Shown here: positions 1-8,539 of the stretch, piece after piece
How the letters are laid out: every line of letters starts with the position of its first letter
How positions within the stretch are numbered: position 1 is the stretch's first letter
Assembly (NCBI GenBank): GCA_964612675.1
Contig: CAZTDD010000006.1
Coordinates: forward strand, 41,727 to 105,726
Length of the DNA stretch: 64,000 nt
Direction of reading: 5' to 3'
Source: CAZTDD01 sp964612675
GTDB taxonomy: Bacteria; Hinthialibacterota; Hinthialibacteria; Hinthialibacterales; JAKPRU01
Translations under genes and position numbers: made by a program
Notes under the pieces: generated by a model
Told to the model about the DNA's origin: nothing
The model's input: the letters and a program-made list of their open reading frames with translations, nothing else
Database searches by the model: none

Positions 1-651
1 TTTCACAGGATCCGCTCTCACCAGTTCAGCGGCGCATTTCGCTGCGTCTTCGGCGTCCTCTTCCCAACCGAGGACCTTTTCGAATCCACCGAGGTTCCCG
101 TGCGAATGCCGATAAGTTTGTACGATATTGTCTGCCCGCGCGATCGCAGCGAGGCTCAACCCGCAGAAGACTTCTTCAAAGGACGTAAAGCTGCCTTCCG
201 AGTTGGCAAAGAACTTTCGCTTCCAGCGATCTTCGTATCGGACATGCGTGGTCTGAATACCCGGTGCGTCGAGAATAATCCGATTGTATTTGGCGGCCGT
301 ATCGTGTTTTTCTTCTAAGGAAACTTCGCGAGGATCGCGTTCGGGAGAGGTCATCCGGATTTCTTCATATGGTTCCTGAACGGCTAGACGAGTCTCGTCT
401 CGACCGACCTGGTGTGCCATGGAAACCGCGCGTTTGACCTTGCCCTGCAGATCGTCCAGATTATTGAACGACGCGAAACCCCAACCGCCTTTTACAGCCG
501 CACGAACACAGCCCCCCAAGCTGGAGGACTCGCCGATGCGTTCCAGTTCTTTTCCCACGTAAACAACCGAAGTGGTAATCGATTCTTCCACTCGGACTTC
601 GACATAATCCGCCCCACTCACCGAGACAGCGCGCCGCATCTCTTTTTCCAT
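1..651 (-). CDS. TldD/PmbA-family metalloprotease, N-terminal part (cut by window edge)
   Basis: The reading frame opens at the ATG at 651 (AAAGG upstream) and stays open for 217 codons to the left edge, so the C-terminal half is missing. The protein begins MEKEMRRAVSVSGADYVEVR, continues with a V-E-E-S-I-T-T strand, and later contains FCGLSLAAIAR. This layout is typical of the N-terminal domain of TldD/PmbA proteins. Family knowledge: TldD and TldE/PmbA form a zinc protease that degrades unfolded peptides and matures some modified peptides. The metal-binding HExxxH motif normally lies further downstream, beyond the edge, so TldD cannot be told from PmbA here. It is divergent from hisH. Confidence 0.75.
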   Translation of the reverse strand, partial: MEKEMRRAVSVSGADYVEVRVEESITTSVVYVGKELERIGESSSLGGCVRAAVKGGWGFASFNNLDDLQGKVKRAVSMAHQVGRDETRLAVQEPYEEIRMTSPERDPREVSLEEKHDTAAKYNRIILDAPGIQTTHVRYEDRWKRKFFANSEGSFTSFEEVFCGLSLAAIARADNIVQTYRHSHGNLGGFEKVLGWEEDAEDAAKCAAELVRADPVK

Positions 652-831
652 GGCTGTATCCTTTCGCGGAAGGTCTCATCGCCTCGAACAGCTCGATGAT
701 TCCCGGTCGCGTCCATACATTCTAGTTCAGTCTCGAATCATAGAATCACAACCGCCGCGACTTTCAAACAGACCTTACGCTTGCGGGAAGCCCCTCTGTT
801 TGCTAGCCTGCGCGTGCTGGAAACGGCGCAA

Positions 832-893
832 GACAGCGACTGGAACGAGCGCTGTCGCCAAGTCGGGGAGGGCGAGGCTCCCGCCGAGCCGCG
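832..893. repeat. Intergenic hairpin plus dispersed GAGGGCGAGGCTCCC repeat
   Basis: The divergent spacer before hisH contains a short inverted repeat (GACAGCG at 832-838, CGCTGTC at 850-856). It is followed by a GC-rich element at 865-893 (GGGGAGGGCGAGGCTCCCG then CCGAGCCGCG). A close relative of the second element forms the left arm of the hairpin at 12929-12954. Two copies in unrelated intergenic sites point to a dispersed repeat rather than a gene-specific signal. Confidence 0.55.
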
Positions 894-926
894 AATATCG
901 AAAAGAAAAAACTATAGGAAACAAGA

Positions 927-1550
927 ATGATTGCGATTATCGATTACCGCGCCGGTAACCTGACCAGCGTCGAGCGTGCGGTCCATCATCTCGGCTATGA
1001 TGGAAAGATTACAACAGATCCCAAAGAGATCGCCTCTGCCGACAAGGTGATTTTCCCGGGCGTCGGCGCGGCCGGTGCGGCAATGGAGAGCCTGCAGGAT
1101 CTGGGGCTGGTTGAGGTAATTCGAGAGGATGTCTTCGGCGCGGGAAAGCCGATGCTGGCCATCTGTATCGGCATACAAATCATCTTCGAATATAGCGAAG
1201 AAGACGATTGCCGGTGCTTAGGACTTCTGGCCGGTTCGGTGCGTCGGTTCAAGGGGTCCGAGATTAAAGGAAAACTCAAGGTTCCGCAGATCGGTTGGAA
1301 CCAGGTCTATCAGGTTCGGCAGCATCCGATTTTTGAGGGTGTGCCGGATGGGGCGGAATTCTACTTCGTCAATTCCTATCATCCTGTTCCCGACGATTCT
1401 TCCGATACGATTGGTGAGACGGAATACGGGTACCGTTTCACAAGCGCGGTCGCGCGCGACAATCTCATCGCCACGCAGTTCCACCTGGAAAAGAGCGGCC
1501 CGGTTGGACTCAAAATGCTGTCGAACTTTTTGAAGCAGTCTCATCAATGA
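927..1550 (+). CDS. hisH: Imidazole glycerol phosphate synthase, glutaminase subunit HisH
   Basis: A class I glutamine amidotransferase of 207 residues, the usual HisH length. It supplies ammonia from glutamine to HisF in histidine biosynthesis. Visible signatures are the N-terminal MIAIIDYRAGNLTSV, an oxyanion-strand PGVGA near residue 44, the nucleophile Cys80 in AICIGIQ, and the His186/Glu188 pair in QFHLEKSG, so the catalytic triad is complete. The nucleophile elbow reads ICIG rather than the more common ICLG. AGGAAACAAGA precedes the ATG. No hisF or other histidine gene lies nearby, so this hisH is detached from a his operon. It converges with the HhH gene on the other strand. Confidence 0.93.
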   Translation: MIAIIDYRAGNLTSVERAVHHLGYDGKITTDPKEIASADKVIFPGVGAAGAAMESLQDLGLVEVIREDVFGAGKPMLAICIGIQIIFEYSEEDDCRCLGLLAGSVRRFKGSEIKGKLKVPQIGWNQVYQVRQHPIFEGVPDGAEFYFVNSYHPVPDDSSDTIGETEYGYRFTSAVARDNLIATQFHLEKSGPVGLKMLSNFLKQSHQ

Positions 1551-1560
1551 GCCGATCTAT

Positions 1561-2289
1561 TCACCTCCTTCCAATCGAAAACTTCTGTTGAATGGTCCTC
1601 AAGCGGGACGCGCCGATTCCGTCGATGGCTTCCACATCCTGCCAGGACCGAAAGCCGCCTCGCCGCGCGCGAGCAGTAAGAATGCGCTGCGCCAGGACCT
1701 CTCCAATTCCGTCAACCGCTTCTAGATCCGCCAACGTGGCACGATTCAGATCGGGCAAGCGATCGTTCTGCTGTACTCCCTGCGGACGTACGGGCGCCCG
1801 CACATTTCGTAAGGGTCCGGCCCGAACCGGCGCTTTCCCGCCTTCACGGATCAACGGCGATGATACCTGGGTTTTCTGCGCCGATTGCCCCGTCGGCCGG
1901 TCCGGCGAAACCAATGGGGCAAGTTCCGCCAAACGGACAAAAGCACGCAAGCGTTCGTAATCGCTTCGGGTGATCCCTGGAACCTCCATCAGTTCCCGCA
2001 GGTCGCTGAACAAACCGTACCGGTCACGAAACGATACAATATTCTCCGCTCGTTCTTTATCGATGCCGGGGATTGAAGTCAGTTCGTTGACTTGAGCGCG
2101 ATTGATGTTGATCACCGACGTGATTGGGGGTAGCTCCGCGGGTGCAGCATTCTCCACCGTTGAATCTTGCCGAGATTCGACCAAAACCGGGTGAACCGAG
2201 CCGCTTCCGCCGACTCGGTCGCGGTAAGTGATTCCCGCCAGAATCAGAAAGACAAGCAAACAGGCCAGATAGAATTCGTTGCGTGTCAT
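1561..2289 (-). CDS. ComEA-like protein with two helix-hairpin-helix regions, membrane anchored
   Basis: About 242 residues from the ATG at 2289, chosen over the upstream ATG because GAGGG sits 5 nt before it and because it puts the hydrophobic segment YLACLLVFLILAGI at the N-terminus. After this anchor come two HhH DNA-binding regions. The first is ININRAQVNELTSIPGI followed by YGLFSDLRELMEVPGI, and the second is DLNRATLADLEAVDGIG followed by GGFRSWQDVEAIDGIG, joined by a basic, Pro-rich linker. Family knowledge: ComEA and T2SK-type HhH proteins bind DNA non-specifically, often in DNA uptake. No competence genes are adjacent, so uptake is only one possibility. It is divergent from thrB. Confidence 0.8.
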   Translation of the reverse strand: MTRNEFYLACLLVFLILAGITYRDRVGGSGSVHPVLVESRQDSTVENAAPAELPPITSVININRAQVNELTSIPGIDKERAENIVSFRDRYGLFSDLRELMEVPGITRSDYERLRAFVRLAELAPLVSPDRPTGQSAQKTQVSSPLIREGGKAPVRAGPLRNVRAPVRPQGVQQNDRLPDLNRATLADLEAVDGIGEVLAQRILTARARRGGFRSWQDVEAIDGIGASRLRTIQQKFSIGRR

Positions 2290-2387
2290 CACAACCCTCG
2301 ATTGCCGCTTCTGTATCGTGCACAGTATGCTACCACAGAGCCATAAATGCAATCGCCTGAGAAGATCTCATCGGAGCGCTTATCGAC

Positions 2388-3362
2388 ATGGACCGGTCGG
2401 AAGTCCATATTCGAATTCCCGCAACCTCGGCCAATCTCGGTCCCGGTTTCGACGTCCTCGCGGTCGCATTGTCGCTGGACAGCATACTCAGTGTAAGAAC
2501 GTCGGATGACTATGCGTACCGATTTCAGGGGGAGTGGGATGAGAAATGGAATGAAATCGCGGTCGGCATGGCACAAGCGTGCGCCGAAGTCTTCTATAAA
2601 ACCACGGGTCTGGAAGAAGTGCCGGTGTCTATTTCGCTGGATAGCCGTGTACCTGTCGCTCGCGGTCTCGGGAGCAGCGCCATCATTTTTGTCGGGCTGC
2701 TGTGCGCCCTGAATGAGCTCCACAACCGTCCGCTCTGTGCGGAAGAACTGTTGACCCTGGCGGTTCGACTGGAAGGCAGCCCGGATAACGCCTCCGCCGC
2801 GATGCTGGGTGGATTTACCGTCTCCTCTATGATCGACGGCAAACTCCGGTACCTTCGGTTTCCGGTTTCGGAAAAGCTGCGATTCATCGGACTGGTGCCC
2901 ACAGCGGAAGTGACCACCGATTCCGCCCGAGCGATTTTCCCGGAGACAATCCAGCGCTCCGAGGCGATTCTGAATGCGGCACGATCCGCGCTGATCGTCG
3001 CAGCCTTCGCGCGGCAAGACTATGAATCGCTCAAAGGCCTTTTCAGGGATGTCTTTCATCAGCCATACCGCGAGCGGCATTATCCTGAGCTTCGCAGTCT
3101 CTCCGCAGTGATTCATGCAGCGGAAGAAGCCGGGGCGCTCGGGGCGTATCTAAGCGGCTCGGGCTCGACCATCATGGCAGTGACACTCCAGAGTCCGGCC
3201 GACGTAGGTATAGCGATGAGAGAAACGTTCTGGCGGGGTAGCGAAGATCGGCGGCGGGATTCATGTAGGATCTACGATTTGAGCTGTAGTAATGAGGGAG
3301 CCAGTGTGCTAGCAACGGATCAAAGGTCGATTGACGATGCGGATATTCCTGTCAGCAGGTGA
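2388..3362 (+). CDS. thrB: Homoserine kinase
   Basis: A GHMP-family kinase of 324 residues that phosphorylates homoserine in threonine biosynthesis. It shows the N-terminal PATSANLGPGFD at 11-22, the ATP-binding loop PVARGLGSSAI at 89-99, the EGSPDN motif after residue 125, and the C-terminal GAYLSGSGST glycine-rich motif. It is slightly longer than typical because the last residues read through into the start of lpxB. The stop at 3360-3362 lies 26 nt inside lpxB, which suggests translational coupling of two functionally unrelated genes. No other threonine genes are near. Confidence 0.93.
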   Translation: MDRSEVHIRIPATSANLGPGFDVLAVALSLDSILSVRTSDDYAYRFQGEWDEKWNEIAVGMAQACAEVFYKTTGLEEVPVSISLDSRVPVARGLGSSAIIFVGLLCALNELHNRPLCAEELLTLAVRLEGSPDNASAAMLGGFTVSSMIDGKLRYLRFPVSEKLRFIGLVPTAEVTTDSARAIFPETIQRSEAILNAARSALIVAAFARQDYESLKGLFRDVFHQPYRERHYPELRSLSAVIHAAEEAGALGAYLSGSGSTIMAVTLQSPADVGIAMRETFWRGSEDRRRDSCRIYDLSCSNEGASVLATDQRSIDDADIPVSR

Positions 3363-4461
3363 AGAATCGGGCGATCTCCACGGAGCGGCGGTCATACGTG
3401 AATTGCTGCGCCTCAGGCCCGATGCCGAGCTTGTCGGGCTCGGCGGACATCGCATGGAATCCGCCGGGATGAAGATCATTTACCCATTGCCCAATCTGGC
3501 CCTGATCGGGTTCATTGAGGTGGTAAAGCACCTCCCGGAAATTGCGCGTGTCCGACGATTGGTGCGCAGATCCTGGGAGAACGACCCGCCGGATCTGATT
3601 GTGTTCATCGATTTCCCTGGATTCCACCTTCGTCTGGCGGGACTGGCCGGATCGCTTGGGATCCCCGTGGTCTACTATATCGCCCCGCAGATGTGGGCGT
3701 GGGGACAGGAACGTGCCAGAGTCATTCGAGAACGGGTCGGGCGGTTGCTGACAATCCTCCCGTTTGAGGAGTCATTTTTTCGTCGGTACGACGTCGATTC
3801 TGTTTTTGTCGGCCATCCGCTAATGGATACGATGGCACACCTCGAACAAAAACCGTTCCGCGTCATTCCCTCCGAAAATGCGACTATTGGTTTACTGCCG
3901 GGCAGCCGGCGTGTCGAACTATCAAACATGCTTCCGGCAATGCTCGAAGCGGCGGAACGACTACATCGAAGGTATCCCGGAATCCATTTTGTTCTACCCC
4001 TGGCCGAGGCGTTGAATGAACGGGTTCTGAGCGATTTCTCGATTCCATCGTACGTGGAGATAGTACGCGATCCCAATTACGACCAACGTTTGCGGTTGGA
4101 TCTTGCATGGACCTCGTCCGGAACGGCGACGGTGGAAAACGCCATTCTTGGGATACCGATGTTGATTCTTTATCGTACCGGCCGTTTGAACGCCATGATC
4201 GCAAGGCGGCTTGTTCGAATACCGTATATCGGTCTGGCGAACTTGATCGCGGGGTACGGGGTAATCCCGGAATTGATTCAGGAGCAGGTTTGTGCTCCCA
4301 CTATCGAGAACTGGACACTCGACTTCATCGAGGACACGGAACGACAGCGTATCATGTACGAGGGATTGTGCCGAATTCGCGAGAAACTCGGGCCGCCGGG
4401 CGCGTCCCGCCGAGCCGCGGAAGAGATACTCTCTGTTGTTGAGGGAGGAAACAGGTTGTAA
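3337..4461 (+). CDS. lpxB: Lipid-A-disaccharide synthase
   Basis: A GT19 glycosyltransferase of 374 residues that joins UDP-2,3-diacylglucosamine and lipid X into the lipid A disaccharide at the inner membrane. Visible family blocks are FLSAGEESGDLHGA at the N-terminus, DFPGFHLRLA near residue 88, YYIAPQMWAWG near 114, LPGSRRVEL near 185 and SSGTATVENAI near 262. The ATG at 3337 (MRIFLSAG) is preferred over an upstream TTG at 3331. It is physically separate from lpxD/lpxC/lpxA at 45-48 kb, so the lipid A pathway is split into two loci here. It converges with the HDOD gene. Confidence 0.94.
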   Translation: MRIFLSAGEESGDLHGAAVIRELLRLRPDAELVGLGGHRMESAGMKIIYPLPNLALIGFIEVVKHLPEIARVRRLVRRSWENDPPDLIVFIDFPGFHLRLAGLAGSLGIPVVYYIAPQMWAWGQERARVIRERVGRLLTILPFEESFFRRYDVDSVFVGHPLMDTMAHLEQKPFRVIPSENATIGLLPGSRRVELSNMLPAMLEAAERLHRRYPGIHFVLPLAEALNERVLSDFSIPSYVEIVRDPNYDQRLRLDLAWTSSGTATVENAILGIPMLILYRTGRLNAMIARRLVRIPYIGLANLIAGYGVIPELIQEQVCAPTIENWTLDFIEDTERQRIMYEGLCRIREKLGPPGASRRAAEEILSVVEGGNRL

Positions 4462-4489
4462 GTGGAGTTTCAGGAAAGTGCGTCGGGGT

Positions 4490-5911
4490 TCAGGACGGTG
4501 GATTGCGCATGAGAATCAGGAAATTCCATACCGCCGCACCGATCGCCGCCGCCACAAGAAGAATCGTTGCCCCCGTATGGGCTCCGCCGTCCGCGATCAA
4601 TCCCAAAATCGATCCGAAGAAGATCGCCATCACCAGGCCGCCTTCAATCTTATCCTCAGTCCGAACGGCATGAAGCCCGGGAATTAGATAGGAGAGGATA
4701 TTTCCCTCGTTCTGAGGTTCGACCTTCCGTTTCACCGTGCGGACAACCGGCATTTCCGGCAATGGTTTTTCCTCTTCTTTCGGGGGCGGCTCTTTCTCCT
4801 CGACAACCGGTTTCACATCTTCCTGGACAAAGTCGCTGGCATCGGCGATCACTTTCAAGACATTATCGATCTCCGTGAGCCGGACATTGATCCGTTCCCC
4901 GTGCCGTACGAAAACAGCCGTACCGACGTCCGCGCGAGCCCATTCCGGTTTGATATCCCGAACAACATCCTTCACAGAGAAATCCATGCTCTCCTGAGCC
5001 GCTTTGCGAATTACCGATACCCCCCGAGTGTTGGCCAGTTGATTCGACAACGCGGTCAGACCCGCTAACATGCGATGGGAAGACTCGTCGACCGAAAGGT
5101 GATGGACGGCTACAGCTTCCACGATCGGCGGTGAGAACCCTAACATCGACAAGAACAGGGAGCCGATATCAGCGTGGTCGCAGCCGAGCACTTCCCTCTC
5201 CGTAGCAACCAGCGATTTCTTGAGAAGCGATTGCCGTTTCAGAATCGCCCTGTAGGTTTTGGGCACGACAGTTCCTAATACATAAATACCAATATCGTGA
5301 AGCGAACTCGCTACAACCGCCTGAAACGGTCGAATACCTTTGACCTCGGTTTCTGTCGCGATCACGCGCGCAATCGCTCCCGCCATCGCACTGTGCCGTA
5401 CATAATCTACGGGATCCAGCAGTTCGATTCGATTGAAGGGGGGCCGGTCGAACACATTGTACAGCCCGACTGTCATCGCGAGATCGAGCAATCGGGGGGT
5501 CGTCAACAGGCTGGCGGCGTGGCTGACTGATTTCACTTGGGTCGGTATCGGGATGTAGCGGCTGTTGATGACCTCAATCAGTCGCCGCGTCAGCTGCTCG
5601 TCCTTTTCGATGGTTTGACCGAGAGTGGACCACCGCACATTGTCTTCATTGACAATGTCTCCCAGTTCTTTCAATACCGGCAGGAACGTGGGGGGCTCCT
5701 CCGCCACAGCGTTCTTGATATCTTCATATGTTGCCAGCGTCGCTTCCAACGGCTCGATACTCATCACCGCGGTGAGCAGACCGGCGTTGTCGAATCGCTC
5801 GTCAAGCGATGTCGCCTCGGAAGACGTCGCTTCAGTAGGCGTAGACTCCTGATCGTCCACGTCGGGCTTCTCAATTTCGTACGATCGGGGATTATCCGGG
5901 GATGAAGCCAT
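4490..5911 (-). CDS. HDOD-domain protein with C-terminal membrane anchor
   Basis: 473 residues in three parts. An acidic Ser/Thr/Glu-rich N-terminus (1-45) leads into an HDOD (HD-related output) domain at roughly 60-300, with DYVRHSAMAGAIA, SLHDIGIYVLG, CDHADIGSLFLSMLG and VEAVAVHH. After a Pro/Glu linker near 370-400, a C-terminal region begins ILSYLIPGLHAVR and carries two likely transmembrane helices (IFFGSILGLIA; ILLVAAAIGAAVWNFLIL). HDOD proteins usually act in signalling, often as second-messenger or two-component outputs, and many lack phosphodiesterase activity. This one keeps an HD pair, so catalysis cannot be excluded. A membrane-tethered HDOD is unusual. It is divergent from era. 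Confidence 0.8.
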   Translation of the reverse strand: MASSPDNPRSYEIEKPDVDDQESTPTEATSSEATSLDERFDNAGLLTAVMSIEPLEATLATYEDIKNAVAEEPPTFLPVLKELGDIVNEDNVRWSTLGQTIEKDEQLTRRLIEVINSRYIPIPTQVKSVSHAASLLTTPRLLDLAMTVGLYNVFDRPPFNRIELLDPVDYVRHSAMAGAIARVIATETEVKGIRPFQAVVASSLHDIGIYVLGTVVPKTYRAILKRQSLLKKSLVATEREVLGCDHADIGSLFLSMLGFSPPIVEAVAVHHLSVDESSHRMLAGLTALSNQLANTRGVSVIRKAAQESMDFSVKDVVRDIKPEWARADVGTAVFVRHGERINVRLTEIDNVLKVIADASDFVQEDVKPVVEEKEPPPKEEEKPLPEMPVVRTVKRKVEPQNEGNILSYLIPGLHAVRTEDKIEGGLVMAIFFGSILGLIADGGAHTGATILLVAAAIGAAVWNFLILMRNPPS

Positions 5912-6023
5912 CGATACGCCTATGTACTCGTCTCTTGCTGTCGCATCGCCGCACGCTTAGCGGTTTTGCGAACACAAGTGTAGTATAAATCCGAAATCGT
6001 TGAATTCAAACACGTGGAGTGCC

Positions 6024-6941
6024 ATGAACGCTCATCGCTCAGGTTTCATTTCGATACTCGGCCGGCCCAATGCCGGCAAGTCTACTCTATTGAACGCCCT
6101 TCTGGGGCAGAAACTGACGATTGTCACACCCCAGCCTCAAACCACGCGAAACCGTATCCTGGGAATATACGATACCGAAGAATATCAGATTGTGTTTCAG
6201 GATACACCGGGTCTTTTAGCTCCGCGAGACGCCATGCACAAATTCATGGTAGATGAGGTCCAGCGGGCTATCGAAAGTACAGATGTCGTTCTTTTGCTCA
6301 TCGATGCGAAAAAAGGTATCGGCGGACGTGAGCGGCACCTGTGTGAGCTGCTCACAAAGCCCACTCTGGAACAGGATAATCCCGCTGTTTTTATCCTATT
6401 GAACAAGATGGACCTCATCCATCCATCGAAAGTGGAGGAGGTCCTCGCGCAGGTGGAGGCGAAACCGTTCCCGGAATCCGCCAAGGTAATCACACTATCG
6501 GCCCTCCATGGGACCGGGGTCAATGACGTTATGGACGCGGTGAAACAGTCGCTGCCTGAAGGCCCCAAGTATTACGATCCCGACATGCTTACCGACCGGA
6601 CGGAACGGTTCCTGGTCGAGGAACTGATTCGTGAACAGGCGTTTCTCCACGTTCGCGAGGAAATCCCTCACGCAGTGGCCGTTCATGTTGAACGAATGGA
6701 CGACGCGCCGGAGCGGGAGAAAGTGTTTATCGAGGCGAATGTTATCGTTGAGCGGGACTCACAGCGATTCATCCTTATCGGCAAGGGAGGATCGATGATT
6801 AAGAGCATCGGCCAGAAAGCGCGCAAAGAAATTGAAGAACTCCTCGGCCGGCCTGTCTTTCTCTCGCTGCACGTGAAGGTGATCAAGAAATGGCGTAAAG
6901 CGGAAGGTGCGTTGCGCGAACTGGGATACCACCGTCGGTAA
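6024..6941 (+). CDS. era: GTPase Era
   Basis: About 305 residues. Era is a GTPase that binds the 3' end of 16S rRNA and helps assemble the small ribosomal subunit. The G domain shows G1 GRPNAGKST at 13-21, switch I PQPQTTRNRI, G3 DTPGLL and G4 NKMD. The C-terminal KH domain contains FILIGKGGSMIKSIG followed by the basic HVKVIKKWRK segment. The ATG at 6024 is chosen because GGAG lies 6 nt upstream and it gives the usual Era N-terminus; an in-frame TTG at 6000 is less likely. It converges with the membrane protein at 6948. Confidence 0.95.
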   Translation: MNAHRSGFISILGRPNAGKSTLLNALLGQKLTIVTPQPQTTRNRILGIYDTEEYQIVFQDTPGLLAPRDAMHKFMVDEVQRAIESTDVVLLLIDAKKGIGGRERHLCELLTKPTLEQDNPAVFILLNKMDLIHPSKVEEVLAQVEAKPFPESAKVITLSALHGTGVNDVMDAVKQSLPEGPKYYDPDMLTDRTERFLVEELIREQAFLHVREEIPHAVAVHVERMDDAPEREKVFIEANVIVERDSQRFILIGKGGSMIKSIGQKARKEIEELLGRPVFLSLHVKVIKKWRKAEGALRELGYHRR

Positions 6942-6947
6942 AAAGAC

Positions 6948-8459
6948 TTACTGAAGCGAGCTGGGTACCGGTTTGGGAGGCAGATACTCCTTCACAATAA
7001 GGTGTTCTCCATCGCGGAAGATGTGACGACGCTCAATCGCTTGATACCCTCGCTCCTTTGGAATCAGAAGGATCCTGGCGCGACCGGAACGGATGTTCTC
7101 CATGACCAGCGGGGTCTCTCCGATGCGGAGCCCCCGCAGATACACCTCCGCTTGTACTGGTTCGGACTGAAATGCCGCCCGCGCGTACCCTCGGCCGACG
7201 AGAAGATCGGAATTGTCGAGAATGATCGGCACGCTGATCAATAGGTGGGCGGCAATCATCAACGACAAATAAAGCCGCCCGCGTCTCCACAACAACAGAA
7301 CACCGTATCCCACAAGTAGATTCAATGGGATCGATGTAGAGGCATACAGGTCCCAGTCCCTCTGTCGCAGCTGCGGATAGAACAGGATCTCCCATATCAA
7401 TGCCGATATCGCAAATATCCCAAGGAAAAACAGCCAGCCATTTCGCCGCCACCGTCGGCCTGCGACAAACAACATGAGGAGCCCAACCGGGATGGCAAAC
7501 GGCGACAGAAGCCATTGAAACAGGCTTTTGTCGTAGAGATGATCCCACGACCAGAATGTGTAAAGATAGGTTCCGTGATCGTAGGGTTCACCGGACGGCG
7601 CGATATGATGCAGCAAGGGTTCGGCATAAAAACCAAAAGCCGTTCGAATGGAGAAATAGACCAGCCACGGGCACAACACCAGAAGCCATCGATTCATTCC
7701 TTCCCGCCACTCCCGAATCCATCGCGGGGCGACTCCCCACACATACCACAGAAGCACACAAACAATCAGGAAAACCGCATAGGGAACTTTGTAGCGATGA
7801 AACGACGCGGCACAAACAAAAACCGCGAAGCACAAACATGCATGAACGAAGGAACGCGCTCGATTCTCCGAATCGACCGTTTCTCGAAAATATTCCAGCG
7901 CCAAAATAGCGGGAAAGTAGAACACCCCGCTCCCGTGAAAGGCCGCCGAAAACATCAATACCGTGCTCGGCCAGAAACTCGACACACGGTCGGCGAGACG
8001 GTAAGAAGCGACAAGCGCGAAAACCATTACTAACGCACACGTCCAGGCATAAAACTCGATATGCCCGCAAAACACCTGCAGAATCATCGATGAGGAGCAA
8101 AACGCCCCGTACAGAAACCGGTCGATATTCTCCGAGAAGATCCTGCGAACAAGCAGAACAGTCGCCCAAAAATAGACGATGCCTGCCGCACAGGAGGAAA
8201 GAGCAACAATATCCTCGACCCACCAGTTCGTCACCGGACGCAGAGTTTGAAAAAGGAATCGGTAGGTCAACAGAGAAAGCGGACAACGCGACAAGGTAAT
8301 GGCAAACGGGCTTTTGCCGATTGTCACCTTACAGCAAAACTCGCCGTCCCCGTTCCAAAGATTCCACGAGCGCAGAAACCAAAGGAGTTCGAAAACAAAC
8401 AGCGAGACAAGGATAACCAGAATCGCTGGGAATATTTTTTTGCGAAAGAAGTTCTTCAT
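6948..8459 (-). CDS. Polytopic membrane protein with C-terminal PEGA-like domain (possible GT-C glycosyltransferase)
   Basis: 503 residues. The first 400 or so are dominated by hydrophobic helices (about 10), starting with IFPAILVILVSLFVFELLWF. A short acidic loop NGDGEFCCKV after the first helix recalls the acidic motif in the first external loop of GT-C transferases. The last 80 residues are soluble and match the PEGA pattern: AEVYLRGLRIGETPLVMENI, then GRARILLIPKERGY. PEGA domains usually lie outside the cytoplasmic membrane and are linked to surface structures. I do not recognise a specific function; a lipid-linked sugar transferase is an inference. The gene starts beside a dispersed repeat at 8474. 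Confidence 0.6.
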   Translation of the reverse strand: MKNFFRKKIFPAILVILVSLFVFELLWFLRSWNLWNGDGEFCCKVTIGKSPFAITLSRCPLSLLTYRFLFQTLRPVTNWWVEDIVALSSCAAGIVYFWATVLLVRRIFSENIDRFLYGAFCSSSMILQVFCGHIEFYAWTCALVMVFALVASYRLADRVSSFWPSTVLMFSAAFHGSGVFYFPAILALEYFRETVDSENRARSFVHACLCFAVFVCAASFHRYKVPYAVFLIVCVLLWYVWGVAPRWIREWREGMNRWLLVLCPWLVYFSIRTAFGFYAEPLLHHIAPSGEPYDHGTYLYTFWSWDHLYDKSLFQWLLSPFAIPVGLLMLFVAGRRWRRNGWLFFLGIFAISALIWEILFYPQLRQRDWDLYASTSIPLNLLVGYGVLLLWRRGRLYLSLMIAAHLLISVPIILDNSDLLVGRGYARAAFQSEPVQAEVYLRGLRIGETPLVMENIRSGRARILLIPKERGYQAIERRHIFRDGEHLIVKEYLPPKPVPSSLQ

Positions 8460-8473
8460 TCGAACATCAGTTT

Positions 8474-8507
8474 CCTCCCCCGAGAACGGGGGAGGTTAGG
8501 AGGGGGT
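8474..8507. repeat. Dispersed palindromic repeat (CCTCCCCC/GGGGGAGG)
   Basis: A perfect 8-bp inverted repeat (8474-8481 and 8488-8495) is followed by GTTAGGAGGGGGTTGA. The same element lies in the opposite orientation at 34215-34237, with the matching TTAGGAGGG flank. It sits between two minus-strand genes and could act as a hairpin in the RNA. Confidence 0.6.
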
Positions 8508-8539
8508 TGAACACCTGCCCTCAACCATCCCGTTTCGCC

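Noticed and set aside
2289..3116. 275-codon frame antisense to thrB
   Set aside because: Overlaps homoserine kinase completely; composition is that of an antisense frame.
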